From the NCBI GenBank assembly GCA_001464765.1, contig LNDV01000016.1, positions 61,963 to 125,962 of the forward strand: a stretch of 64,000 nt of DNA. Direction: 5' to 3'. This DNA is from Betaproteobacteria bacterium Ga0077526. GTDB taxonomy: Bacteria; Pseudomonadota; Gammaproteobacteria; Burkholderiales; Ga0077523. A program made the position numbers and the translations under genes. Under the pieces are notes generated by a model. That model was not told the DNA's origin. It was given only the letters and a program-made list of their open reading frames with translations, and ran no database searches. Shown here piece by piece: positions 1 through 9,788 of the stretch (within the stretch, counting starts at the first letter, position 1; each line of letters begins with the position of its first letter).

Positions 1-1008
1 GCCGACGGCGGGATCGATCTCGTAGCGCGTGATCACCGGGCCGGGATAGGCCGCAAGCACCTTCACCTCGATGCCGAAGTCGAGCAGCTTCTTCTCGATG
101 AGCCGCGAGGTGAACTCGAGCGTATCGGCCGACAGTGTCTCGACGTTGGCGTCGGGTTCGTCCAGCAGCTGCAGCGGCGGCAGCGGGGAATCGGGCAGGT
201 CCTCGAAGAGCGGCTTCTGCTTTTCCTTGGCGACCCGCGCGGACTTGGGGATCTCCTTGACCGGCGGCTCGATGTAGATGGGCGTGCGCTCTTCGAGAAT
301 CTCGCGCTTCTCCTCGACGATGGCTTCGCGCTTGGCCTCGGCCTCGGCACCGAGTTCGCGGTCCCGGCGCTCGGCCCGCAGCGCCACGACGCGCTCCCAC
401 AGCCCTTCGAGCCAGGTGCCGACCTTCTCGGACACCGTGATCCACGACATGCCCGAGAAGAGCGAGAAGCCCGCGGCGATGACGACCAGGAGCAGCAGCG
501 TGCCACCCGTGAATCCGGTCGAGGCAAGCAGGCCCCGCGAGAGCACCTCGCCGATGAGACCGCCCGGGCGATACGGCAGGCTCGCCGTGAGAGAGTGCAG
601 CCGCATGGCCTCGAAGCCGCTGGAGGACACCAGCACCGCCAGAAATCCGGCGAGCGCGTAGATGAGCGGGCGCCGGTCCTCCGGGCCCTCGGGCGGCTCC
701 AGCCGCCGGTAACCGAAGACGATCGCGACCGCGCACAGGATCACCAGCCACCAGGCGGACAGGCCGAAGAGGTACAGCAGCACGTCGGACAGCCAGGCGC
801 CCAGCCGGCCGCCGGCATTGCGGATCTCGGGGGAGGTCAGCGCGTGGGACCAGCCGGGGTCGGTCTTCGTGTAGGTGGCGAGGATCAGGGCGAAGTACGC
901 CCCGGCGCCGAGGAAGACGAGCCACCAGGCTTCGCGGATGCGCGAGACGAGCCGAGGCGGCAGGGGCTGCGGCCCGGGCCGCTCCGAGCCGCCGCCCTTA
1001 CGCGGCAT
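1..1008 (-). CDS. ftsK: DNA translocase FtsK, N-terminal part (runs off left edge)
   Basis: FtsK is a septal membrane protein that pumps DNA and helps resolve chromosome dimers at division. Reading the minus strand from the ATG at 1008 gives 336 codons with no stop before the edge, so only the N-terminal third is here. The protein opens with a basic segment (MPRKGGG), then hydrophobic spans with the family's TDPGWS and LSDVLLYLFG motifs in the first periplasmic loop. A charged, proline-rich linker follows, and then the start of the motor's alpha domain, where AYPGPVITRYEI is a hallmark of FtsK/SpoIIIE. The Walker motifs and the DNA-binding gamma domain lie outside the window. It is divergent from trxB, a common betaproteobacterial arrangement. 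The assignment is firm; only the exact start is inferred. Confidence 0.93.
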   Translation of the reverse strand, partial: MPRKGGGSERPGPQPLPPRLVSRIREAWWLVFLGAGAYFALILATYTKTDPGWSHALTSPEIRNAGGRLGAWLSDVLLYLFGLSAWWLVILCAVAIVFGYRRLEPPEGPEDRRPLIYALAGFLAVLVSSSGFEAMRLHSLTASLPYRPGGLIGEVLSRGLLASTGFTGGTLLLLVVIAAGFSLFSGMSWITVSEKVGTWLEGLWERVVALRAERRDRELGAEAEAKREAIVEEKREILEERTPIYIEPPVKEIPKSARVAKEKQKPLFEDLPDSPLPPLQLLDEPDANVETLSADTLEFTSRLIEKKLLDFGIEVKVLAAYPGPVITRYEIDPAVG

Positions 1009-1121
1009 GTGATTGATTCGTCGTATGAAGCATGCCGTCATTCTAACCTGCGGCGGGTGGGGGAATCGACACCCGGCGCGCAGCCGCAGGTCCGATCGGC
1101 CGCCGCGGCATCGAAAATTGA

Positions 1122-2138
<1,017 letters not shown>

Positions 2139-2160
2139 CCGACCCGCACTGCGCCATGCC

Positions 2161-2724
2161 ATGGACGAGGACGACGACCTGGAAGCCTTCCGCGAGGCGG
2201 TGAAGGGCGTGGCACCCATCCGGGTGCCGCCCCGGGTCCCGGTCGAACCGGTCAAGCCCCCGCCCGTACCCGTCCAGAGCATTCTGGACGATCAGGCCGT
2301 GCTCGCCGACAGCCTGTCGGACCCGCTCGACGGCGAGTTCGCGCTCGACATCGGCGAGGAACTCACCTACCGCCGCGAAGGTGTCCCGCCCAACACGCTG
2401 CGCAAGCTGCGGCGCGGGCACTGGTCCGTCCAGGACTACATCGATCTGCACAGCCTCACCGTCGAACAGGCCCGCAGCGCGCTGGCCGCCTTCCTCCATC
2501 GCGGTGTGCGGGCCGGCATCCGCTGCGTGCGGGTGGTCCACGGCAAGGGCTACCGGTCTCCGGGCGGACTGCCCGTGCTCAAGGGCAAGGTGGCGCACTG
2601 GCTGCGCCAGCGGGACGAGGTCCTCGCCTACGTGCAGGCCAAGCCGGAAGACGGCGGCGGCGGCGCGCTGGTGGTCCTGCTGCGCGGGACCAGCCGGGCA
2701 ACGGAGGACGATGGCCTCGACTGA
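2161..2724 (+). CDS. Smr/MutS2-domain protein, putative endonuclease
   Basis: This is a stand-alone Smr-domain protein of 187 residues. Smr domains bind nucleic acid and several cleave DNA or RNA; the cellular role of the proteobacterial short form is not settled. The first ~60 residues are acidic and proline-rich and probably disordered. The Smr domain spans about 85-175, with the DLH motif near residues 95-97 and the HGKG motif at 127-130, both typical of the family. It begins 22 bases after trxB ends and is followed after a short gap by the NicO transporter gene, so the three may form one transcript. The family call is firm and the function is open. Confidence 0.88.
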   Translation: MDEDDDLEAFREAVKGVAPIRVPPRVPVEPVKPPPVPVQSILDDQAVLADSLSDPLDGEFALDIGEELTYRREGVPPNTLRKLRRGHWSVQDYIDLHSLTVEQARSALAAFLHRGVRAGIRCVRVVHGKGYRSPGGLPVLKGKVAHWLRQRDEVLAYVQAKPEDGGGGALVVLLRGTSRATEDDGLD

Positions 2725-2757
2725 ACCCGCGACCGCCGGCACGGTGAGGCTGCGGTC

Positions 2758-3579
2758 GTGATCACGCTGTTCTCCAGCATCGTGCTCGGCTTCTTCCTCG
2801 GGATGCGCCACGCGACCGACGCCGACCACGTCATCGCCATCGCCACCATCGTCGGACGCGAGAAGAGCCTGGGCCCGGCGGCGCTCGTCGGTGCGTTGTG
2901 GGGAATCGGCCATACCGCCACTGTGCTGGCGGTGGGCACGGTGATGATCCTCTTCGGCGTGGTGATCCCGCCTGCACTCGGGCACGCGCTGGAGTTCGGC
3001 GTGGGCGTGATGCTCGCCGTGCTCGGCGCACAGGCCCTCGTGAGCGCGCTCAAGAAGAACAAGGTGGCGTTCGCGCCGGTGGCGCATCCGCATGGCGCCA
3101 TGGGTCGCCCCCGAGTATCACCGTTGCGGGCGCACGCGCACGTTCACGCCCACGGCGATCACGTTCACAGCCATCGCCACGGACACGGCAACGATCAGCA
3201 CGGCCACGCGGAGGATGCGACGGCCACTGGCTGGCTCGACCGGCAACTCGGCCGGATCGGCGTGTACCACGCGCTGCGCCCCGTGCTGGTGGGCGTGGTG
3301 CACGGGCTCGCGGGCTCCGCGGCCGTGGCACTGCTCGCGCTCGGCGCGATCCGCGATCCCTGGTGGGGCGTAGCGTATCTCGCCGTGTTCGGCCTCGGCA
3401 CCGTGGCCGGCATGATGCTGATCACCGCGGCGCTAGCCGTGCCCTTCACCCTCTCGGCGGCCCGCGTGCCGCGCGTCAATCACCTGCTGCGACTCGCGTC
3501 GGGCACGTTGAGTCTGGGCTTCGGTCTCTACCTGATGGCGAACATCCTAGTCGTCGCGGCCCGCGCCCTGCCCGTGTAG
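2758..3579 (+). CDS. NicO/HoxN-type nickel-cobalt transporter
   Basis: This is a multi-pass inner-membrane protein of 273 residues in the NiCoT/HupE/UreH superfamily, which moves Ni2+ or Co2+. The first membrane helix carries the signature RHATDADH (about residues 17-24), whose His and Asp residues bind metal in this family. A strongly His-rich loop lies at about 120-150 (HAHVHAHGDHVHSHRHGHG), consistent with metal buffering or sensing. Hydrophobic spans flank the loop on both sides. The start is a GTG at 2758, chosen because it precedes the first helix directly. Whether the protein imports or exports metal cannot be decided: HoxN-like members import, while RcnA-like members, which also have His-rich loops, export. 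No nickel-enzyme genes lie nearby. Confidence 0.8.
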   Translation: MITLFSSIVLGFFLGMRHATDADHVIAIATIVGREKSLGPAALVGALWGIGHTATVLAVGTVMILFGVVIPPALGHALEFGVGVMLAVLGAQALVSALKKNKVAFAPVAHPHGAMGRPRVSPLRAHAHVHAHGDHVHSHRHGHGNDQHGHAEDATATGWLDRQLGRIGVYHALRPVLVGVVHGLAGSAAVALLALGAIRDPWWGVAYLAVFGLGTVAGMMLITAALAVPFTLSAARVPRVNHLLRLASGTLSLGFGLYLMANILVVAARALPV

Positions 3580-3612
3580 CAATCACCACGGTATCAGACG
3601 CGATCGACGCCC

Positions 3613-4590
3613 CTACCGTTGAAGTCGGCCTTCGCGACGCGTCCCCAGGAACGCGAGCAACACCCCGAGTCCGCCCAGCAAAGCCATCAGTGGAGACGGC
3701 TCAGGCACTGGCACCGTCGGGTAGCGCGTCCCGTTGTACCCCGTTGCGGAGGCCAACGAGACGGGTTGCCCGCTGCGGTCGAATCCCTGAAGGTGATTGA
3801 TCGTAACGCCGTCGAAGAAGTCCACTACGAACGACCAGTCGCGCTCCTCGTCTTCGGGACTCCGAACGTTGGCAAAGATCTGGCTGGTGATCCCGAACCC
3901 GAACCCGAATCGGCCATCGACCACGGGAATCGGATCAGTCCAGAGGTCCGCGGAATGCGCGCCGTTTCCCCAAAAGTACAAGGGGGCGTGGCGTGGCCAG
4001 GCGGGCCACTCGCCCAGAAACTCCGCGTAATAGGCGCTGACATTGGCGCGATCCCTCGTGAACCCGTCGGGGATCTCGATCCTCCCGCGGATCGATACGT
4101 GAAACCGGACGTGGTCGACAGCGGCATCCGACAGGACGTTCACCTCGTCGGCGAGGTAAGAGGACCCGAAGGTCGCGAATGAGTCCGGCACCCCTGCGGG
4201 ATTGAGAGTGAAGTCGTCGTTGATGTAAACCGGATTGACATCGTTCACGAGCGGATCGATCACCTCGGCTGCGGCGAATGCCCCCAAGCGTAACCGACCG
4301 GTCTGCGCGTAGGCTCGAGACCGGAACCGGGTCTCCCCTGGCGCCCCCGAGGAATCCAGACCGCGATAGATCGTCTCGACTTCCCCCGAGTCGATTCGCT
4401 CCCCGTTTAGAGAAACTTCCTCGTCTCCGAACCCGCCAAAGATTGAATCCACGCGAAAACCGTTTCCCACCCACGATTGCACGCCCGCACGCGTCTGTGG
4501 CTTGACCACGCCGCGCTCGGCATTGGCAACACTGCAATTCAGCATCGCCACCCATACCAAGGACGAGAACCACAGGAGCTTTGAATGCAC
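3613..4590 (-). CDS. PEP-CTERM sorting domain protein (exported)
   Basis: This is an exported protein of about 325 residues with no recognised catalytic domain. It starts with a signal peptide ending near SVANA and closes with a PEP-CTERM signal: a VPEPSP motif, a hydrophobic helix (LMALLGGLGVLLAFLG), and basic residues RR. Such proteins are processed by exosortase (EpsH) and linked to exopolysaccharide and biofilm matrix. I chose the GTG at 4590 because a GGAG Shine-Dalgarno lies 7 bases upstream and the signal peptide begins immediately; an ATG at 4686 would add 32 residues of non-signal sequence. The body looks beta-rich. The gene is less GC-rich than its neighbours, which may mean it was acquired. 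No exosortase gene is in the window. Confidence 0.85.
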   Translation of the reverse strand: MHSKLLWFSSLVWVAMLNCSVANAERGVVKPQTRAGVQSWVGNGFRVDSIFGGFGDEEVSLNGERIDSGEVETIYRGLDSSGAPGETRFRSRAYAQTGRLRLGAFAAAEVIDPLVNDVNPVYINDDFTLNPAGVPDSFATFGSSYLADEVNVLSDAAVDHVRFHVSIRGRIEIPDGFTRDRANVSAYYAEFLGEWPAWPRHAPLYFWGNGAHSADLWTDPIPVVDGRFGFGFGITSQIFANVRSPEDEERDWSFVVDFFDGVTINHLQGFDRSGQPVSLASATGYNGTRYPTVPVPEPSPLMALLGGLGVLLAFLGTRREGRLQR

Positions 4591-4953
4591 GCAGGAACTC
4601 CATTCGAAAAGCCCTCGGAGGCTAGGTGACGACGGTTTCAACGCCGTGACAGCCGCTGACGGACGGTCATCGAGCCCGTACACCAAGCTGCCCGGCGCCG
4701 TTCCGATCGACAGCCGTTGCTGCCACCTCCGCTCGAGCGACGACGATGAGTTCGATAGCGCTCCCGGGCGAAGCCCGGGCTACGAACTGCAAACCCCGAG
4801 AAGGACTCTCTCGGGCGCTCGATGCTCCCCGAGACCACGGTCTCTTCCAGGCCCGCGGGGCCGAGGAGCCCAGCCGGACACTTGATCCAGGTCAACACGA
4901 GCTCGCACCACCGCGGTGCAGACTGGCCGGACCATGACCTCGGGAGCAACCAC
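4591..4953. other. Intergenic region between divergent PEP-CTERM and octaheme cytochrome genes
   Basis: These 363 bases hold no convincing gene. They contain the two divergent promoters, a tight CCCGGGC-GAA-GCCCGGG hairpin at about 4767-4783, and an FNR-like palindrome listed separately. The start codons on both sides have good GGAG ribosome-binding sites. Confidence 0.6.
4882..4895. promoter_or_regulatory. FNR/DNR-like binding site upstream of the octaheme cytochrome gene
   Basis: The 14 bases TTGATCCAGGTCAA match the FNR-family consensus TTGAT-N4-ATCAA at nine of ten defined positions. They lie about 58 bases before the start codon of the octaheme cytochrome, a workable distance for an activator. 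FNR, DNR and NnrR proteins control anaerobic respiration and nitrogen-oxide genes in proteobacteria, which would suit this gene. The site is read directly; its use is inferred. Confidence 0.5.
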
Positions 4954-6165
4954 ATGGAACGAGCCACCCGCACGATCCGCTTCTGCATGGGGATCGGTCT
5001 CGTTGTCGGTCTGTTGGCGGGAAGCGGTTTCGGACATGCCGACTGCGTCGGCTGTCACGAGACCGTGACGCCCGGCATCGTCGCCCAACACAAGGCCGGG
5101 AAGATGGCGAAGGTCACGACCTGCATCACCTGCCACGGTACGGGCCACACCTCGGAGGCCGATGTCGCGAAAGCGAAGATGCCCACGCCGGAGACTTGCG
5201 CCACCTGCCACGTCAAGCAGGTGCTGGAGCACCGTCAGGGCAAGCATTCCCTCGCGTGGACCGCCATGGAAGCCATGCCGATGCTGCGTCACCAGCCGGC
5301 GCAGGTGGTGGGCGCCGGACTCGCGGGCTGCTCCGGCTGTCACAAGATCGGCGACAAGCCGGCCGGCGCTTCCGGCCACTACGGCAGCGCGGCATGCGAC
5401 TCCTGCCACACCCGGCACGCCTTCTCGAAGAAGGAGGCCCGCGACCCGCGCGCGTGCCGCACCTGTCACATGGGCTTCGATCATCCGCAGTGGGAAATGT
5501 GGTCGACATCCAAGCACGGCACGCTGTGGGAGATCGATCCGTCGAGCGGCCGCGGCCCCACCTGCCAGACCTGCCACATGGCCGACGGGTCGCACAGCGT
5601 CGGGACCGCCTGGGGCTTCCTCGCCGTGCGGCTGCCCGAGGACGACCCCGAGTGGCTGAAAGACCGCGTCACGATCCTCCAGGCGCTCGGCGTGCTTGAT
5701 GCCGACGGCAAACCCACCGAAAGGCTCGAGGCCGTGAAGGCAGCGAAGGTCGCCCGACTTTCCAGGGAAGAGTTCGCGGAGTCCCGCGAGAAGATGGTGA
5801 AGATCTGCGCGGGCTGCCATTCGCGCAAGTTCGCGGAGAACAAGCTGGGCGCCGCGGACGGCGTGATCCGCGAAGTGGACAAGATCATGGCCCGCTCCAT
5901 CCGCACCGTCACGCGGCTCTACAAGGACGGCGTGCTGAAGACGCCCTCGACATGGAAATTCGCCCCCGACCTTCTGCAGTTCTACGACGCGCCGACCGGC
6001 ATCGAACAGGAACTCCACCTCATGTTCCTGGAGTACCGCATGCGCGCCATCCAGGGCGCCTTCCACGCCAACCCGGACTACATGCACTGGTACGGCTGGG
6101 CCAAGGTGCGGGAAGCCGCCGCGCGCATCGAGGAGGACGCGCAGCGTCTGCGGGGGAAGCGCTGA
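4954..6165 (+). CDS. Octaheme cytochrome c, hydroxylamine oxidoreductase-like
   Basis: This is a periplasmic multiheme protein of 403 residues with a signal peptide ending near GHA. It has eight CxxCH haem-binding motifs, starting at residues 31, 57, 82, 126, 148, 168, 204 and 285. The crowded first seven and the later eighth, followed by a helical C-terminal part, match the hydroxylamine oxidoreductase (HAO) family. HAO oxidises hydroxylamine in nitrifiers; relatives reduce nitrite or handle hydroxylamine in non-nitrifiers. The protein is clearly shorter than the ~550-residue nitrifier enzyme. A Tyr-containing segment NPDYMHWYG sits at 373-381, but I cannot tell whether it is the catalytic haem-crosslinking tyrosine. 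The ATG at 4954 follows a GGAG site. The usual cytochrome c554/cM552 partner genes are absent, so nitrifier function is unlikely. Confidence 0.82.
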   Translation: MERATRTIRFCMGIGLVVGLLAGSGFGHADCVGCHETVTPGIVAQHKAGKMAKVTTCITCHGTGHTSEADVAKAKMPTPETCATCHVKQVLEHRQGKHSLAWTAMEAMPMLRHQPAQVVGAGLAGCSGCHKIGDKPAGASGHYGSAACDSCHTRHAFSKKEARDPRACRTCHMGFDHPQWEMWSTSKHGTLWEIDPSSGRGPTCQTCHMADGSHSVGTAWGFLAVRLPEDDPEWLKDRVTILQALGVLDADGKPTERLEAVKAAKVARLSREEFAESREKMVKICAGCHSRKFAENKLGAADGVIREVDKIMARSIRTVTRLYKDGVLKTPSTWKFAPDLLQFYDAPTGIEQELHLMFLEYRMRAIQGAFHANPDYMHWYGWAKVREAAARIEEDAQRLRGKR

Positions 6166-6216
6166 AGAGAACACTCGCAACGCGGAATCGGGGCCTCTTG
6201 CGCCCGGACACTTCAA

Positions 6217-6245
6217 TGTAATACAGTAACAGTCACTGTATTACA
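6217..6245. promoter_or_regulatory. Perfect inverted repeat, likely operator of the toxin-antitoxin operon
   Basis: TGTAATACAGT at 6217-6227 is mirrored exactly by ACTGTATTACA at 6235-6245, with a 7-base spacer. It ends 11 bases before the antitoxin start codon, so it must overlap the promoter or ribosome-binding region. Ribbon-helix-helix antitoxins typically bind such palindromes to repress their own operon. The AT-rich repeat stands out against the GC-rich surroundings. Confidence 0.75.
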
Positions 6246-6256
6246 GCGAGACCAAC

Positions 6257-6523
6257 ATGCCCATTTCCGTCCGCCTGCCCCCGAAGGTCGAGGAAGACCT
6301 GGCCGAGTACTGCGTGCAGAGTCAGTCGAACAAGAGCGAGGTCATCCAGGCAGCCCTTGCCGAATTCCTCGCGCGTTCGGATGCTCCGCGGGGCCGGCAT
6401 CCCCTGCTCGACCATCCGTTCACGGGGGGCGGCGTTGCCAGGCGATGGGAAGGCGAACCCGCCGACAAGGATGGCGTGCGCAAGGCCGCCCGACAGCGTC
6501 TGACGAAACGGCGTACCGGGTAG
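6257..6523 (+). CDS. Ribbon-helix-helix (CopG-type) antitoxin
   Basis: This small protein of 88 residues opens with a beta strand and two helices typical of ribbon-helix-helix DNA-binding proteins: PISVRLPPKVEEDLAEY followed by a helix with SKSEVIQ-like spacing (SNKSEVIQAALAEFL). The C-terminal half is charged and probably wraps the toxin. It directly precedes a PIN-domain gene, with only 11 bases between them, the standard layout of a VapBC-like toxin-antitoxin module. A perfect 11-base inverted repeat just upstream is the expected autoregulatory operator. The family is clear; the toxin partnership is inferred from position. Confidence 0.85.
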   Translation: MPISVRLPPKVEEDLAEYCVQSQSNKSEVIQAALAEFLARSDAPRGRHPLLDHPFTGGGVARRWEGEPADKDGVRKAARQRLTKRRTG

Positions 6524-6534
6524 GCACGCGTCCC

Positions 6535-6966
6535 ATGCCCAAGCCACAGGTCCTCGCCGACACCGGATTCTTCAAGGCGCTCGCGGATCCGCGCGACTCG
6601 CGCCACGAGGCCGCACGGTCGTTCCTGTCAGTGTTTCACGGCGGTCTCGTCACTACCGAAGCCGTCATCGTCGAAACCTGCTTCTTTCTGACGCCCGCGC
6701 AGATGCACCACTGGCTTTCGGCAGTCGCGGATGGCGCAGTGGTCGTGGGAGAGCCCGACCCCGAAGCCCATCGCCGCATCGCCGCGCTGGCCTCGAAGTA
6801 CGCCGACCTCGACCTCGACTATGCCGATCTCTCGCTCGTGCGACTGGCGGAGACGACCGGCCTGCGGAAGATTCTCACGGTAGACATTTCGGATTTCACT
6901 GCGCTTCGCATCCACGCCCGGCAGCGTTTCGACCTGGTGCCGTGGGATCGCCCACGCAAGACCTGA
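6535..6966 (+). CDS. PIN-domain toxin (VapC-like ribonuclease)
   Basis: The 143-residue product is a PIN-domain protein, a metal-dependent ribonuclease fold used by VapC toxins to cut tRNA or rRNA. The acidic residues expected for the active site are visible: Asp9 in the opening LADTGFF, Glu42/Glu47 in TTEAVIVET, Asp98 in the DYADLSL stretch, and Asp117 in LTVDISDF. I took the ATG at 6535, 11 bases after the antitoxin stop, because it starts the protein just before the first PIN strand; a longer reading frame extends into the antitoxin gene and is unlikely. The target RNA cannot be predicted. The gene is convergent with ppc. Confidence 0.87.
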   Translation: MPKPQVLADTGFFKALADPRDSRHEAARSFLSVFHGGLVTTEAVIVETCFFLTPAQMHHWLSAVADGAVVVGEPDPEAHRRIAALASKYADLDLDYADLSLVRLAETTGLRKILTVDISDFTALRIHARQRFDLVPWDRPRKT

Positions 6967-7007
6967 TCGGCCGCGCGGGCCCGAATCACCCGGACGCCGC
7001 GCTCCGA

Positions 7008-9788
7008 TCACCCGCTGTTGCGCAGCCCTGCGGCAATGCCGTTGATGGAAATGAGGATGCCGCGCTTCACTTTCCCTTCCGTCTCGCCGCCCCGGTAGCG
7101 CTGGAGCAGCGACACCTGCAGGTGGTTGAGCGGGTCGATGTACGGAAACCGCTGCCGGATGCTCCGCGCAAGCGACGGGTTGGAAGCCAGCAAACCCGGC
7201 TGACCGGTGATGGCGAGCAGATGCCGGATGGTGAGTTTCCATTCGGCGTGGATGCGCCCGAACACCCGCTCGTGCAGTTGACCGTCCTGCACGAGATCGG
7301 CATAGCGCGACGCCACGCCCATGTCGGTCTTCGCCAGCACCATGTCCATGTTCGACAGCAGGGACTGCAGCAGCGGCCAGTCGCGATGCATGCGCTGCAG
7401 CCGCAGCAGACCGTCGGTACCATGGTTCGCGATGAAGGCACTCACGGCCGACCCGAACCCGTACCAGCCGGGCAGCATGATGCGCGCGAGTGACCAGCTG
7501 AACACCCAGGGGATCGCCCGCAGGTCTTCGATCCGCGTGGACTTCTTGCGCGACGCAGGCCGGCTGCCGAGGTAGAGCTCGCCCATCTCGCCCACGGGCG
7601 TGGCCTGCCAGAAGAAGGTCTCGAAACCCGGCGTTTCGTACACGAGCCCGCGATACGCCTTGAGCGCATGGCGGCTCAGTTCCTCCATCACCTCGTGGAA
7701 GCCATCCACCTCGGCGTCGGCGCCCGGGCGCTCCAGCAGCGTCGCTTCCATCGTGGCGGAGACGAGCGTCTCGAGGTTGTAGCGTCCGATCTCCGGGTCC
7801 GCGTACTTGCTGGCGATGATCTCGCCCTGCTCCGTGAGTCGGATGCGGCCGTTCACCGTGCCGGGTGGCTGCGCGAGGATGGCGAGATGGCTCGGGCCGC
7901 CGCCGCGGCCGATCGTGCCGCCCCGGCCATGGAAGAAGCGCAGCGTCACGCCGTGGCGCGCGAACACGCGCACGAGTTCCACCTCGGCCTTGTAGAGCTC
8001 CCAGTTCGCGGTGAGATAGCCGCCGTCCTTGTTGCTGTCAGAGTAGCCCAGCATTACTTCCTGGATGCCACCGCGGCTGTCCACGAGCTTGCGGTAGAGC
8101 GGGAGCGACAGGATGGCGTCCATGATGCGTGCGCAGGCACGCAGATCGTCGATGGTCTCGAACAGCGGCACGATGTTGACCGCGACCTCGGGCGATTCGC
8201 CCGGCTTCAGCAGGCCCACGTCCTTCAGCAGCAGCGCCACTTCCAGCATGTCGCTGGCGCTGTCGGCCTTGGAGATGATGTAGTTCTGCAGCGCGCGTTC
8301 ACCATAGCGGCTGTGGATCTCGGCCGCGGCCGCGAAGATTTCCAGTTCTCCCTTCGCTTCGTCGCTATAGCGGACGTAGGGCGAACGCAGGGGACGCGCC
8401 GTAGCCAGTTCGTCCAGCAGCCACTGGATCTTGGTGGCCTCGTCGAGTTCCGCATAGCCGGGACGCCCCGCGCTGACGGCGAACAGCTCGGCGACGGTGG
8501 CTTCGTGGATGCCGCTGTGCTGCCGCAGATCGAGCGGACACAGATGGAACCCGAACACGTCGACGGCCCGGCGCAGTTCCCCCACGGCACCGCGCGCGAT
8601 ACGGCGGGAACCCTGGTGCTCCAGGGAGGCGATGACGACGTCGAGGTCGGCGATGAATTCGTCGGCGCCCGCATAGGGCTCGCGTTCGCCCAGCGGGCGG
8701 TGCAGCGGCGTCGGATGCCCGAGCGCCGTGGCGCTCGCCGCGAGCCGCGCGTAGATCTGCGCGAAGGCGCGGCGGTAGGGTTCGTGGAGATGGAAGTCGG
8801 AGGTGTCCGGCGATTTCTCCGCGAGGGCTTCGAGTTCCGGCGGCGGCGCGACGAGCAGGTTCGACAGGCTCATGCGCCCGAACAGCTGCTGCACGGTCTC
8901 CAGGTAGTAGTTCATCGCCATGATCGAGTGCTGCCGTGCGGCATGCAGCATCACTTCCGCCGTGACGAACGGATTGCCGTCGCGGTCGCCGCCGATCCAC
9001 GACCCGGGCACGAGAAACGGCGGCACATCGATGTCGGCGAGATCCTCCCGACTGCCCAGCACGGCTTCGATCGCGCCGTACACGCGCGGGACCTCGCGCA
9101 AGAACGTGCTGCGGTAGTAAGCGAGGCCGTTCTCGATCTCGTCCTTCACGGTGAGTCGGACCGTGCGCAGCAGCCGTGTCTGCCACAGGACCAGCACTTC
9201 GCGGCGCAGGGATTCCTCGTTGTCGGCGGCCTCCTCGGGCGTGAAGTGCATCCGGTCGCGCTGGATCAGCAGCCGGTTGATCTCGCGCTGGCACTCCAGG
9301 ATGCTGCGCCGCTGCACCTCGGTGGGGTGAGCCGTGAGCACGGGCGACACGAGGGCCCCAGAGAAGAAGTCCTTCAGCGCTTCCCGCCCGACGCCCGAAC
9401 GGATGACGTGCTCCAGCGCGGCGGTGACGCTCCCCGCTTCCGGGCGGCCGGGCTCGGCCATGCGGGCCGCGCGGCGCTGACGGTTGCGATGGAGGTCCTC
9501 GACGATGTTGCTGAGCAGCGAGAAGAGGGCGAACGCGCGGATGACGACCACGGCACGATCGTGATCGAGGCCGTGCAGCATGTCGTCCAGCACGCGCTGG
9601 GCATCGGCATCGCGTCCCCGGCGGAACTGGATCGCCGTCTGGCGGATCTGCTCCACCAGCTCGAAGATCTCGTCGCCCTCCTGCTCTCGCAGCGTGTCGC
9701 CAAGCAGCCGGCCGAGGTAGCGGGTGTCCTCGCGGAGATCCGTGTCGTCTTCCTGCCCGATGACGGCCGTGTCCAGTGCATTGTTCAT
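7008..9788 (-). CDS. ppc: Phosphoenolpyruvate carboxylase
   Basis: This anaplerotic enzyme joins bicarbonate to phosphoenolpyruvate, giving oxaloacetate for the TCA cycle. The 926 residues are slightly longer than the E. coli enzyme (883), mostly through an N-terminal extension. Motifs seen in order are VLTAHPTE with the catalytic His at 154, the GYSDSNKDGG segment, the glycine-rich FHGRGGTIGRGGG loop that closes over the active site, and the conserved C-terminal tail ending in LRNSG. The C-terminal Gly follows the usual (R)NTG-type ending with Ser in place of Thr. The gene stands alone, with a GST gene behind it on the same strand. I see no lesion. Confidence 0.97.
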   Translation of the reverse strand: MNNALDTAVIGQEDDTDLREDTRYLGRLLGDTLREQEGDEIFELVEQIRQTAIQFRRGRDADAQRVLDDMLHGLDHDRAVVVIRAFALFSLLSNIVEDLHRNRQRRAARMAEPGRPEAGSVTAALEHVIRSGVGREALKDFFSGALVSPVLTAHPTEVQRRSILECQREINRLLIQRDRMHFTPEEAADNEESLRREVLVLWQTRLLRTVRLTVKDEIENGLAYYRSTFLREVPRVYGAIEAVLGSREDLADIDVPPFLVPGSWIGGDRDGNPFVTAEVMLHAARQHSIMAMNYYLETVQQLFGRMSLSNLLVAPPPELEALAEKSPDTSDFHLHEPYRRAFAQIYARLAASATALGHPTPLHRPLGEREPYAGADEFIADLDVVIASLEHQGSRRIARGAVGELRRAVDVFGFHLCPLDLRQHSGIHEATVAELFAVSAGRPGYAELDEATKIQWLLDELATARPLRSPYVRYSDEAKGELEIFAAAAEIHSRYGERALQNYIISKADSASDMLEVALLLKDVGLLKPGESPEVAVNIVPLFETIDDLRACARIMDAILSLPLYRKLVDSRGGIQEVMLGYSDSNKDGGYLTANWELYKAEVELVRVFARHGVTLRFFHGRGGTIGRGGGPSHLAILAQPPGTVNGRIRLTEQGEIIASKYADPEIGRYNLETLVSATMEATLLERPGADAEVDGFHEVMEELSRHALKAYRGLVYETPGFETFFWQATPVGEMGELYLGSRPASRKKSTRIEDLRAIPWVFSWSLARIMLPGWYGFGSAVSAFIANHGTDGLLRLQRMHRDWPLLQSLLSNMDMVLAKTDMGVASRYADLVQDGQLHERVFGRIHAEWKLTIRHLLAITGQPGLLASNPSLARSIRQRFPYIDPLNHLQVSLLQRYRGGETEGKVKRGILISINGIAAGLRNSG

